Numbered from the stretch's first letter, positions 7,572 through 13,935 are shown. The stretch is 32,141 bases of DNA from an uncultured Novosphingobium sp. (GCA_937897535.1 CALCQB010000200.1:1-32141), one strand, 5' to 3'. Notes: a model not told the origin generated them from the sequence alone. Numbers and translations: made by a program.

Positions 7572-7982
7572 TCAGCTGCCGTCGTTGCCGGGCAGCGCCC
7601 GGGCGCCGCTGTGCAGCATCACCTGGTCGTTCTCGATCCCGGCAACGTCGCTGGCCTGGATGTAGTGGTGCTGGCCGTCGTTGCTGTCTTCGCGGGTCAG
7701 CTTGATCCGGTCGCCGTCGACCGAATCGACCCGGCCGAGCTTTTCGCCGTCGTCGGCCAGCACGTCCATGTGCTCGCGGATCTGCTCGACCAGGCGGCCG
7801 TCGGTGCCGCTGCCGCCAAAGCTCGATCCGGACTGGCCGCGATCGAACTGCTGTTGCTGGCCCCGGCTGGCGAAATCGCCGCCCTGCTGGCCGGACTGGC
7901 TGCTCTGACCGGACTTGTCGCTGTTGAACCCGTCGCCCTGCTGCCAGGTCGAATCGCGGTTGCCGTCTTCGATGGTGGACAT
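7572..7982 (-). CDS. DUF2171 domain protein with Gln/Gly/Ser-rich N-terminus
   Basis: The product has 136 aa. Residues 1-60 are low-complexity and rich in Gln, Ser, Gly and Asp (for example GQQQQFDRGQSG), so probably disordered. Residues 62-125 match the DUF2171 pattern: IREHMDVLADDGEKLGRVD, GDRIKLTRED, then HHYIQASDVAGIENDQVML. This small beta domain resembles PRC-barrel sensors of the photosystem and RimM type. Biochemical function is unknown; such genes are often linked to general stress response. The ATG (7982-7980) has AGGAG 7 bases upstream on the minus strand. It diverges from nrdB across 217 bases and converges on the PepSY gene. Confidence 0.8.
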   Translation of the reverse strand: MSTIEDGNRDSTWQQGDGFNSDKSGQSSQSGQQGGDFASRGQQQQFDRGQSGSSFGGSGTDGRLVEQIREHMDVLADDGEKLGRVDSVDGDRIKLTREDSNDGQHHYIQASDVAGIENDQVMLHSGARALPGNDGS

Positions 7983-8199
7983 CAGTTGTCTCCTCTGGGG
8001 GTCGCCGCGCACCGTGCGTCGGTCGATCATGCCGGGACAACCACCGCAGCGCGCTGGCGTTCCCGTGCCGTCGCCTCCCCAGCGCCGCACCGCACGCGCG
8101 CTGCGACCAAACGATTTTCCACCGTGTTCGCGGGGCGTGCCATTCCGGCGGCGCGTCCCCACCTTATAACCACCCACTGATTCTCCAGGAGCCAGCCCG

Positions 8200-9258
8200 A
8201 TGTCCCTTCTCGAAGCCCGCAAGAGCTACAAGCCGTTCGAATATCCCTGGGCCTATGAGTTCTGGAAGCGCCAGCAGCAGGTCCACTGGATGCCTGAGGA
8301 AGTGCCGCTGGGCGAGGACTGCCGCGATTGGGCGCAGAAGCTTTCGGAGCATGAGAAGAACCTGCTGACCCAGATCTTCCGGTTCTTCACCCAGGCCGAT
8401 GTCGAGGTGCAGAACTGCTACCACGAAAATTACGGGCGGGTATTCAAGCCGACCGAGGTCAAGATGATGCTGGCTGCGTTCAGCAACATGGAGACGGTCC
8501 ACATCGCCGCCTACAGCCACCTGCTCGACACGATCGGGATGCCCGAAAGCGAATACAGCGCCTTCCTCGAATACACCGAGATGGCCGACAAGTGCAATTA
8601 CATGCACCAGTTCGGGGTCGACAACGACGAGGATATCGCCCGCACCCTGGCGATGTTCGGCGGCTTCACCGAAGGCCTGCAGCTGTTCGCCAGCTTCGCC
8701 ATGCTGATGAACTTCCCGCGCTTCAACAAGATGAAGGGCATGGGCCAGATCGTCACCTGGTCGGTCCGCGACGAAAGCCTGCACTGCGAAGGCATCATCC
8801 GCCTGTTCCACGCGTTCTGCGCCGAGCGCCAGTGCCTGACCAAGTCGGTCAAGGAAGACATCATCGACTGCTGCCAGAAGACCGTGCGGCTGGAGGACAA
8901 CTTCATCGATCTGGCGTTCGAGATGGGCCCGGTTCCGGGCATGAGCCCCAAGGACATCAAGCGCTACATCCGCTACATCGCCGACTGGCGGCTGAGCCAG
9001 CTCGGCCTGCCGGCGATCTACATGATCGAAGACCACCCGCTGCCCTGGCTCTCGCCGCTGCTCAACGGGGTCGAACACGCCAACTTCTTCGAAACCCGCG
9101 CGACCGAATATTCGAAGGCCGCAACCAAGGGCAACTGGAACGACGTCTGGTCAAGCTTCGACGCCCGGCAGAAGGCCAAGGGCGAAGTTTCGGGCGCGAA
9201 CGACGTGGCGGATGAAGGCAGCGAGCCGGGGCTGTTCGGGGTTAATGCGGCGGAGTGA
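8200..9258 (+). CDS. nrdB: Class I ribonucleotide reductase, beta (radical-generating) subunit
   Basis: NrdB is the ferritin-like subunit that makes the radical for NrdA. In this 352-aa protein the metal ligands are all present: Asp67 (FTQADVEVQ), Glu98 and His101 (NMETVHIAAY), Glu158 (FTEGLQLF), and Glu192 and His195 (RDESLHCEG). Tyr105 stands four residues after His101, as in the E. coli tyrosyl-radical site, so a Tyr-radical type rather than the radical-less class Ic is expected. The C-terminus ends in an acidic tail, EPGLFGVNAAE, which presumably docks into NrdA. AGGAG precedes the ATG by about 9 bases. No NrdR-like dyad as good as the one before nrdA was seen in its upstream gap. Only one base separates its TGA from the next start codon, which belongs to foreign-looking DNA. 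Confidence 0.95.
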   Translation: MSLLEARKSYKPFEYPWAYEFWKRQQQVHWMPEEVPLGEDCRDWAQKLSEHEKNLLTQIFRFFTQADVEVQNCYHENYGRVFKPTEVKMMLAAFSNMETVHIAAYSHLLDTIGMPESEYSAFLEYTEMADKCNYMHQFGVDNDEDIARTLAMFGGFTEGLQLFASFAMLMNFPRFNKMKGMGQIVTWSVRDESLHCEGIIRLFHAFCAERQCLTKSVKEDIIDCCQKTVRLEDNFIDLAFEMGPVPGMSPKDIKRYIRYIADWRLSQLGLPAIYMIEDHPLPWLSPLLNGVEHANFFETRATEYSKAATKGNWNDVWSSFDARQKAKGEVSGANDVADEGSEPGLFGVNAAE

Positions 9259-9259
9259 G

Positions 9260-10027
9260 ATGGTGCTTTCAGAGATACGTTATCAGATATTTCTTTCATC
9301 AACATATGACGATCTGCGAGAAGAGCGTCAACAAGCCACCCAAGCAATTCTTGAGATGGGCCATATGCCTGCGGGAATGGAGCTATTTCCCGCAACTGAT
9401 TTCTCGCAATGGGAATTGATAAAAAGAGTAATAGATGAAAGCGATTATTATATAGTCATAGTGGGCGCCCGCTATGGCAGCGTTGACCGCAAAACAGGAC
9501 TTAGCTTCACTGAAATGGAGTATGATTACGCCATTTCCAAGAAAATTCCGATTATGGGATTTGTGAGGGAAGATCCAGGTAGTGTCGCTGCACGCTTTTC
9601 CGAAAGTGATCCTGAGAAAAAGAAACAACTTGAATCATTTAGAGAAAAAATTCTCACCCGGCATTGCCGAAAGTACACAACTTCAGCCGAACTAGGCTTG
9701 GTATTGATGAAGTCCTTAACAAACGAAGTAAGAATAAATCCACAAACCGGATGGATAAGAGCCGACCAAGCAAGAAGCGCCGAAGATGTATTTAGAGAAA
9801 AAGAAATATCAGATGAACTTCGTGCTGCAAAGAAGAAAATTGTAATATTGGAAAGAGAAATAAGGGACGGATCAATTCCAGTCGAAGGATTGGATTTGGA
9901 AGATCTCGCAAGAGGTGATGATCCATTTGACATCACGGTGCTTTTTCAGGACTCACGCAGGCAAACGAACTGGGACTTATATACATGCTTGACCCAAATG
10001 GGAGAGCGTGCTAATCAGCCTGCATGA
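9260..10027 (+). CDS. DUF4062 domain protein, probably 3'-truncated
   Basis: The product has 255 aa from ATG 9260. Residues 8-23 carry the DUF4062 signature (QIFLSSTYDDLREER), followed by DESDYYIVIVGARYGS and GLSFTEMEYDYAISKKIPIMGF. The alternating beta/alpha pattern resembles TIR and SIR2-like sensor folds. DUF4062 is common in proteins suspected of antiviral or stress signalling, but no function is proven here. A helical, charged segment (AAKKKIVILEREIRDG, about 205-220) precedes LARGDDPFDITVLFQD. The protein then ends abruptly where the DNA changes composition and the transposase starts (stop overlaps ATG as ATGA), suggesting that an insertion removed a C-terminal domain. Codon use is AT-rich, unlike nrdB. 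The start lies one base after the nrdB TGA and uses GGAG inside the last nrdB codons, so it may be read on the nrdB mRNA. An in-frame ATG at 9245 is an alternative. Confidence 0.78.
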   Translation: MVLSEIRYQIFLSSTYDDLREERQQATQAILEMGHMPAGMELFPATDFSQWELIKRVIDESDYYIVIVGARYGSVDRKTGLSFTEMEYDYAISKKIPIMGFVREDPGSVAARFSESDPEKKKQLESFREKILTRHCRKYTTSAELGLVLMKSLTNEVRINPQTGWIRADQARSAEDVFREKEISDELRAAKKKIVILEREIRDGSIPVEGLDLEDLARGDDPFDITVLFQDSRRQTNWDLYTCLTQMGERANQPA

Positions 10028-10953
10028 GCAAGAAACCCGCCATGCAGCAGTTCGACACCATCCTTCAAATGATGGCCGCGCTTCCCGATGAGCAAGCCGC
10101 GATTGACCACTTCACCGCGATCCGCTGGAAGAACGGCGCGTTCTGCCCGCATTGCCAGTCGGCCAAGGTTTATCACTTCTCCGACCAGCGCACCCACAAA
10201 TGCGGCGAGTGCCGCAAGCGTTTCTCGATCAAGGTTGGCACCATCTTTGAGGACAGCAAGATCCCGCTCCGTTCGTGGATGCTGGCGATTTGGCTTATCA
10301 CCTCGCACAAGAAGGGCATCGCCAGCACCCAACTTGCCAAGGATATCGGTGTCACTCAAAAGACCGCGTGGTTCATGACCCACCGGCTGCGCTACGCGAT
10401 CAAAACCCAGTCGTTCAATCGCCCGCTCGACGGCGAGGTTGAGGCCGACGAAACATTCATCGGCGGCAAAGAGAAGAACAAGCACGCTTGGCAGCGTACG
10501 GGCGGCAAGCAGGGCGGCAAAGGCAAGGTTGCTGTGCTGGGGATGCTTGAGCGCGGTGGCGAACTGCGCACTGGCGTCACGCCGAACCTGAGCGCCCGCA
10601 ACATTCAGACAGTGATCCGCGACAACGTGAAAACCGACGCAGCGGTAATGACCGATGAGCATGGCGCGTTCGTCGGCTTGCAAGGCGACTACAACCACCA
10701 TCGGGTCAACCACACCGCTGGCGAGTATGTCCGCCATTATGTCCTGCACACCAACGGGATTGAGAGCGTTTGGGCGCTGTTCAAGCGCCAGATCGTAGGG
10801 ACGCACCATTTCCTTTCGCCCAAGCATCTAAACGCCTATCTTGGCGAAATGACATGGCGCTTCAATCTTCGCAGCATTGGCGAGGGCGACCGCGTGAACG
10901 CACTGCTGGCGCAGACTGCGGGACGCCTGACCTACAAGATGCTCAAAGCATGA
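10024..10953 (+). CDS. IS1595-family (ISXO2-like) transposase
   Basis: The product is a 309-aa transposase. An N-terminal zinc ribbon has Cys41/Cys44 (CPHC) and Cys60/Cys63 (CGEC). A helix-turn-helix-like region follows (GIASTQLAKDIGVTQKTAWF, about 98-117). The ISXO2-like DDE domain has Asp142 in EADETFIGG, Asp211 in VMTDEHG and the N/E motif HTNGIESVWALFKR with Asn244 and Glu247. All catalytic positions look intact and the length is normal, so it may be active. Its ATG overlaps the DUF4062 stop and its stop overlaps the next small ORF (ATGA both times). Composition is intermediate between the AT-rich gene before it and the host. Clear terminal inverted repeats and target duplication could not be identified by eye; the left end may lie near 10000, where DUF4062 similarity stops. 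Confidence 0.9.
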   Translation: MSKKPAMQQFDTILQMMAALPDEQAAIDHFTAIRWKNGAFCPHCQSAKVYHFSDQRTHKCGECRKRFSIKVGTIFEDSKIPLRSWMLAIWLITSHKKGIASTQLAKDIGVTQKTAWFMTHRLRYAIKTQSFNRPLDGEVEADETFIGGKEKNKHAWQRTGGKQGGKGKVAVLGMLERGGELRTGVTPNLSARNIQTVIRDNVKTDAAVMTDEHGAFVGLQGDYNHHRVNHTAGEYVRHYVLHTNGIESVWALFKRQIVGTHHFLSPKHLNAYLGEMTWRFNLRSIGEGDRVNALLAQTAGRLTYKMLKA

Positions 10954-11126
10954 CAGAGAAGCGGGAGAAGCCGCTAGGGCTCGATATGCCGTTCAGCGAG
11001 GCGCTGGAGCGGTTCATCGGCGTTGACCCCGCAGACCTGCCCGAGAGCGTCAAGCTGCGACAAAAGGAGGGGCCGCCGAAGCGACCCCCAGGTGTTGAAA
11101 AGAAGGTTGCACCCAAGCCTAGCTAG
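10950..11126 (+). CDS. Small ORF coupled to the transposase
   Basis: This 58-aa ORF starts within the transposase stop (ATGA overlap), which implies translational coupling. The sequence is MTEKREKPLGLDMPFSEALE followed by a basic, proline-rich tail ending VEKKVAPKPS. The N-terminal half (DMPFSEALERFIGVDPADL) looks like a short amphipathic helix pair; the tail is probably disordered. It resembles, from memory, small accessory proteins sometimes found behind IS1595-family transposases, but no function can be given. It could be an IS passenger or an accessory transposition factor. The stop TAG (11124-11126) overlaps the stop of a tiny minus-strand ORF. Confidence 0.6.
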   Translation: MTEKREKPLGLDMPFSEALERFIGVDPADLPESVKLRQKEGPPKRPPGVEKKVAPKPS

Positions 11127-11200
11127 GTGCTGCGGAAGTGCGCGCGGACGTGTTCGATACGTCCGAAGCGAATGCGATAATACGCGCAGATGTAGACCAT
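11123..11200 (-). CDS. Tiny 25-aa Tyr/Arg-rich ORF
   Basis: On the minus strand, ATG 11200-11198 opens a 25-codon frame ending at TAG 11125-11123. The peptide begins MVYICAYYRIRFGR and ends HVRAHFRST. GGAGGGA lies just upstream, ending 3 bases before the ATG, a good Shine-Dalgarno though close. The pattern YICxYxRxRFGRxExV, with aromatic and arginine residues alternating, resembles very short hypothetical proteins I recall from proteobacterial accessory regions; this is recollection and not verified. It overlaps the stop of the transposase-linked ORF. It could be a membrane-active or nucleic-acid-binding micropeptide. Its reality needs expression or conservation evidence. Confidence 0.45.
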   Translation of the reverse strand: MVYICAYYRIRFGRIEHVRAHFRST

Positions 11201-11293
11201 CGGTCCCTCCATCGCATGATGTGGGTTGCATCCGATTGGCTGTTGTGCGATTCAGGATTTGCAGGTTCTGATCGGCTTCGGCCATCGGTTCGG

Positions 11294-11319
11294 AAGGCCA
11301 TCCGCGAGGGTGGCCTTTT
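11294..11319 (+). terminator. Intrinsic terminator with GNRA-type loop
   Basis: AAGGCCATCC (11294-11303), loop GCGA, and GGGTGGCCTT (11308-11317) form a 10-bp stem with one G-U pair, running into TTTT (11316-11319). It lies downstream of the transposase and its coupled ORF on the same strand and is the best intrinsic terminator in the window. Confidence 0.75.
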
Positions 11320-11351
11320 CCGTTTCTGGCTAACTCACGGTCCCATGTTGC

Positions 11352-11394
11352 ACTCCATCGGTTGCCCGGTGCTCCGGGTTGATGGAGGTGTTTT
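11352..11394 (+). terminator. Second, branched hairpin with T-tract
   Basis: CTCCATC (11353-11359) pairs with GATGGAG (11381-11387). Inside, CCCGG pairs with CCGGG around TGCT. TTTT follows at 11391-11394. The T-tract is itself the left arm of TTTTGGG-CGAC-CCCAAAA (11391-11408), so two hairpins overlap and could be mutually exclusive. Confidence 0.5.
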
Positions 11395-11410
11395 GGGCGA
11401 CCCCAAAATC

Positions 11411-11449
11411 GCCGTCAAAATTTGCCGCTAATTCGCCGGATATTCGCCG
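11411..11449. repeat. Iteron-like GCCG repeats with helical phasing
   Basis: GCCG occurs at 11411, 11424, 11435 and 11446, spaced 13, 11 and 11 bases, each preceded by an AT-rich stretch (for example AATTC-GCCG and ATATTC-GCCG). The last two units are close 11-bp repeats. The array lies just beyond the stop of the minus-strand gene ending at 11453. Such phased repeats can be recombinase or replication-initiator sites; no partner gene is visible. Confidence 0.45.
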
Positions 11450-11452
11450 TTA

Positions 11453-12220
11453 TTAGTGGCGATTTGTTGGTTTTCCGCGCTTCTGCGGGCCGCGTAAATC
11501 GCGGACCCACTGCCTAGGAACATGATTGTCGGGAAACAATGCTACTGCCGATCTAAGCGCAAGCGCTTCTGGCGCATCCGGATGCAGCTTCGCAAATATT
11601 TCGTGCCACCGTGCCAGATCGGCTTTGCTGACGGAACTTTTCGATTCCTCGCCTATCGCGCCAGAACCTTCGCTGGGGGACGGCTTGGCCAACTCCAGAT
11701 CAACTCCACTGTCACGAAGCACTTTCTGAACACCGCCAGGCTCAAACCGGATGCCAAAGCACTCAACAGGATGCCTAGTGCTGGAGGAATGGTGTAGCGG
11801 GCGAGAGAGTTTGTGTGTCCCAGTGCTCCAAAACAGATCGTGGTCATGGAGCTTGTTCATCTGCCATATGAACGCCCCTAACTTCCCAAGATCTTTGGTC
11901 TCCACAGTGCTCTGGTGATACCAATTTGCGGTGCGGGCGACGGACAGGATTTCGCCTCCACAAAGTCTGTTGTAAACTTCAGTCTTGGCTAGCGGTTCTG
12001 GAAGCAGGGGCTCCAGCATCTTGATCGCAACTCGCGGTGGCAACCATTGCTCGTATTCATCAGGACTTATCGCCTTAGCGGCGGCGAGTGCCTCAAGTCG
12101 AAGCTGCTCGGCCTTCTGATCTCGATCCAACTGTTCGGCCCGCAGCATAGCAAGCTCTCGATCGCGAGCGCTGAAAGAGTCCCCCAATATCTTGCCAACG
12201 TCCGAATCGTCACCCGCCAT
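11453..12220 (-). CDS. Uncharacterised protein of the foreign block
   Basis: The product has 255 aa and I do not recognise a named family. Residues about 10-60 are helical and charged (SFSARDRELAMLRAEQLDRDQ), likely a coiled coil. A central part contains DEYEQWLPPRVAIKMLEPLL and LAKTEVYNRLCGGEILSVARTA, which could be a small DNA-binding module where the YNRLxxGEI helix picks a target. The C-terminus KADLARWHEIFAKLHP, then VPRQWVRDLRGPQKRGKP is basic. I recall similar C-termini in hypothetical proteins near alphaproteobacterial integrases, but cannot verify this. No Shine-Dalgarno precedes the ATG. A promoter-like pair lies so close (12227-12254) that the mRNA may be leaderless. GC is lower than in the flanking chromosome. 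Confidence 0.65.
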   Translation of the reverse strand: MAGDDSDVGKILGDSFSARDRELAMLRAEQLDRDQKAEQLRLEALAAAKAISPDEYEQWLPPRVAIKMLEPLLPEPLAKTEVYNRLCGGEILSVARTANWYHQSTVETKDLGKLGAFIWQMNKLHDHDLFWSTGTHKLSRPLHHSSSTRHPVECFGIRFEPGGVQKVLRDSGVDLELAKPSPSEGSGAIGEESKSSVSKADLARWHEIFAKLHPDAPEALALRSAVALFPDNHVPRQWVRDLRGPQKRGKPTNRH

Positions 12221-12226
12221 AGGGCC

Positions 12227-12254
12227 ATCATGCGCGAATCCGCCGCTGGGTCAA
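12227..12254 (-). promoter_or_regulatory. Possible leaderless promoter for the 11453-12220 gene
   Basis: On the minus strand TTGACC (12254-12249) and CATGAT (12232-12227) are 16 bases apart, and the ATG begins 6 bases after the -10. A transcript starting at the usual distance would begin at the ATG, which fits the lack of a Shine-Dalgarno. Confidence 0.4.
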
Positions 12255-12332
12255 ACAGGTATATAGGCCCCAACGAACTCCATCAAGGTTCGCCTAACAT
12301 GGAACCAACTGTTTTCCGTTATAGCCCCCCAG

Positions 12333-12635
12333 ATGTATGGTTATGTACTAAGGCGGGGTGAGCCAAAGTACGGTGACGCCTATGGTTCATATACTTTTGA
12401 GTCGGGATTGATCGAATATGTTCGAAGCATCGAACATGAACAATGTGGATCTAAACAGCTAAGGCTTTTGCCTCATGAAATAGACTCGATTTTGATTCAG
12501 TTTAAACAAATAGGCCTCATGAAGTACGAAGAAATCGAGAAAGACGAGGGTCCTTCTTTCAGAGGATTTACATTAACGGCTTCCGGAGAGGAACACCTCA
12601 TGAGAATTCAAGCACGGTTCAAAACTGGCATCTAG
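12333..12635 (+). CDS. Uncharacterised AT-rich small protein, possible winged helix
   Basis: The open frame gives 100 aa from ATG 12333. The C-terminal half (ILIQFKQIGLMKYEEIE, then GFTLTASGEEHLMRI) resembles the last helix and wing of winged-helix proteins, where FxLTxxGxxxL is a common ending. This is pattern resemblance only. The sequence is AT-rich, like DUF4062. A better start may be ATG 12299 (MEPTVFRYSP), with AAGG 10 bases upstream, which is in another frame. Removing one C from the C6 run at 12325-12330 would join the two frames into one continuous protein. The gene may therefore be frameshifted, phase-variable or simply start at 12333. It diverges from the 11453-12220 gene. Confidence 0.5.
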   Translation: MYGYVLRRGEPKYGDAYGSYTFESGLIEYVRSIEHEQCGSKQLRLLPHEIDSILIQFKQIGLMKYEEIEKDEGPSFRGFTLTASGEEHLMRIQARFKTGI

Positions 12636-12926
12636 CGATCTCAAGTCCGAATTACTCGGGAACTGCGGCAACAGGTGCGTAAGCCACCAAAACCTCCCCA
12701 CCAAATCCACCCACCAGAAATCTCACGCAAAGACGCCAAGATGTCGCCCTTGGTGCGCTGTTGGTTAATAGCCCCGAGACACACACGCAGGCCGCAGTAG
12801 CCGGGCCTACGGCGGGTACAGGGCCGAATGCCGGGCGGGGCGCTTCGGGGCTTCGGGCGCAACATCTAGGCGTCTTGGCCTGCGCCAAAAGAATTGGCCT
12901 CCGGATCAGGTCCGGGGTTAACCGCC
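12636..12926. other. Gap in the foreign block without a supported gene
   Basis: This stretch changes from AT-rich to GC-rich at about 12775. No ORF on either strand has a plausible start and recognisable protein. A short dyad, CCGGA-TCAGG-TCCGG, lies at about 12902-12916. No tRNA or tmRNA fold was found that could serve as an integration target. Confidence 0.4.
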
Positions 12927-12949
12927 GCGGAGAAGGGCCCCGCCTTTTT
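12927..12949 (+). terminator. Terminator-like hairpin at the right edge of the foreign block
   Basis: GCGGAG (12927-12932), loop AAGGG, and CCCCGC (12938-12943) form a 6-bp stem with one A-C mismatch, followed by TTTTT (12945-12949). It faces the convergent gene ending at 12949. It might be the original nrdB terminator, displaced by the insertion. Confidence 0.5.
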
Positions 12950-13170
12950 CAGTCAAGCGGCGGCGCACGTCGGTCGGTGCCGGTGCGGCGGTCGCCCTGG
13001 CGGCGATCGGGGAAGGGCAGCGGTTGCGCCTGGGCCTCGCGGCGGGCGGCGAGGCGGCGATCGGCTTCGCGCCCGGTGGTCTGCTTGGTCACCATAACGG
13101 CACGACCCTTCGCTTGGCGGCGGGGCGCAATCTTGCCCTCGCGCTCATCCTCAAGCCGTAATATTTGCAT
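12949..13170 (-). CDS. Small Arg-rich protein, uncharacterised
   Basis: The frame gives 73 aa: MQILRLEDEREGKIAPRRQA, then VMVTKQTTGREADRRLAARR, and a tail FPDRRQGDRRTGTDRRAPP. The repeated DRR units are typical of short, probably disordered proteins of unknown role in sphingomonads and other proteobacteria. An inner start at 13095 (MVTKQTTG), with AAGGG 9 bases upstream, is at least as likely as 13170, which lacks a Shine-Dalgarno. High GC and host-like codon use mark it as chromosome beyond the foreign block. Its stop overlaps the terminator T-run at 12949. Confidence 0.55.
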   Translation of the reverse strand: MQILRLEDEREGKIAPRRQAKGRAVMVTKQTTGREADRRLAARREAQAQPLPFPDRRQGDRRTGTDRRAPPLD

Positions 13171-13277
13171 GGAATGGTTACCGAATGTTTGCGCGCGCGG
13201 GTTCGCGCCCGGTTCGGGCTTGCCAAGCCGCCGCGTTTCGCGATGATCGCGCCAAACCGGAGAGAGGGACCACCTGC

Positions 13278-13565
13278 ATGAGCGCCTACATCGTCTTCAT
13301 CAAGGAACGCGAGCACGATGCCGCCGTCATGGCCGACTATGCCGCCAAGGCCGGGCCGTCGCTCGGCGGGCACGAGGCCAAGCCGCTGGTCTATTACGGC
13401 GCGATCGAGACGCTGGAAGGGCCCGAGGCGGCTGGCTGCGTGATTGTCGAGTTTCCCGACATGGACGCGGCGCGGGCCTGGTATGGCTCACCCGCCTATC
13501 AGGAGGCGCGCAAGCTGCGGTTCCAGGGGGCCGACTACCGGGTATTCATTACCCAGGGGCTGTAA
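13278..13565 (+). CDS. DUF1330 domain protein
   Basis: The product has 95 aa with the ferredoxin-like (dimeric alpha/beta barrel) pattern of DUF1330: MSAYIVFIKEREHDAAVMAD, then LVYYGAIETLEG, CVIVEFPDMDAARAWYGSPAYQEA and a final YRVFITQG strand. DUF1330 proteins are small cytoplasmic dimers of the same superfamily as antibiotic-biosynthesis monooxygenases. Some act on reactive or aromatic compounds, but no activity is fixed for the family. AGAGGG lies about 10 bases before the ATG. The next gene starts 24 bases after its stop, so the two probably form a short operon. Confidence 0.85.
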   Translation: MSAYIVFIKEREHDAAVMADYAAKAGPSLGGHEAKPLVYYGAIETLEGPEAAGCVIVEFPDMDAARAWYGSPAYQEARKLRFQGADYRVFITQGL

Positions 13566-13589
13566 CCGCGCTGCACCGCGTCATCGCCG

Positions 13590-13886
13590 ATGCCCAACGC
13601 GCTGCCCCTCTCCCCGGCTGACCTCGCCACCGCGCTGGTCGCGATCAACTTCGCCGCCTTTGCCGCCTTCGGGATCGACAAGGCCAAGGCCGAGCGCGGG
13701 GCGTGGCGGGTCCAGGAATCGACCCTGCTGCTGCTCGCGCTGATCGGCGGAACCCCCGGCGCCTATGCCGGGCGCCAGCTGTTCCGCCACAAGACCCGCA
13801 AACAACCGTTTTCGAGCCAGCTGTTCAGCATCGCCGTGCTGCAGGTGGTTGCACTGGGGGCAATGCTGGGGTGGTGGCTGGTCTAG
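13590..13886 (+). CDS. DUF1294 family membrane protein
   Basis: The product has 98 aa with three predicted membrane segments: LATALVAINFAAFAAFGIDK, ESTLLLLALIGGTPGAYAG and QLFSIAVLQVVALGAMLGWW. The DUF1294 hallmarks are present: FGIDKAKAERGAWRVQE after helix 1 and GGTPGAYAGRQLFRHKTRKQPF between helices 2 and 3. The family sits in the inner membrane, sometimes fused to a cold-shock domain; its function is unknown. It follows DUF1330 by 24 bases. Its stop codon TAG is the first triplet of an extragenic palindromic repeat. Confidence 0.85.
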   Translation: MPNALPLSPADLATALVAINFAAFAAFGIDKAKAERGAWRVQESTLLLLALIGGTPGAYAGRQLFRHKTRKQPFSSQLFSIAVLQVVALGAMLGWWLV

Positions 13887-13933
13887 AGTCTGTTCCACTT
13901 ACGTGGAAGCACCACCGGCCCGCTCCCCCGGCC
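13884..13933 (+). repeat. Extragenic palindromic element, copy 1
   Basis: The copy begins TAGAGTCTG at the DUF1294 stop. It has a hairpin TTCCAC-TTAC-GTGGAA (13893-13908), then the conserved block CACCGGCCCGCTCCCCCGGCC (13913-13933), which itself pairs as ACCGGCC/GGCCGGT (13914-13936). It fills the 49-base gap between two convergent genes. Two further copies occur at 25642-25780. Confidence 0.8.
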
Positions 13934-13935
13934 GG

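Larger units (their letters stand above)
9259..12950. mobile_element. Foreign, AT-richer block inserted directly behind nrdB
   Basis: Base composition drops sharply after the nrdB stop (AAA, AGA, ATA and TTA codons become common in 9260-10000 and 12333-12635) and returns to high GC by about 12.8 kb. The block carries a transposase, a truncated-looking DUF4062 gene and uncharacterised genes. GGGGTTAA followed by GCGGAG occurs at both edges (9238-9255 and 12914-12932), a possible imperfect junction repeat. No integrase gene is present, so the exact limits and mechanism are unresolved. Confidence 0.6.

Noticed and set aside
10000..11205. Terminal inverted repeats of the IS (GGGAGAGCG... at about 10001 against GGGACCGATG... 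read from 11205 on the minus strand)
   Set aside because: Only the first four bases and scattered later positions match, and no 8-bp target duplication flanks them, so the ends are not claimed.
11138..11431. 97-codon plus-strand frame across the terminators
   Set aside because: It crosses two intrinsic terminators and the tiny antisense ORF, has no Shine-Dalgarno and no recognisable domain.
12641..12865. Minus-strand frame containing NQQRTKGDILASLREIS
   Set aside because: The central words look protein-like, but there is no supported start, no family and the ends are implausible; kept only as unresolved.
12636..12926. tmRNA or tRNA gene as integration target
   Set aside because: No acceptor stem, T-loop or tag-peptide coding sequence could be found on either strand.
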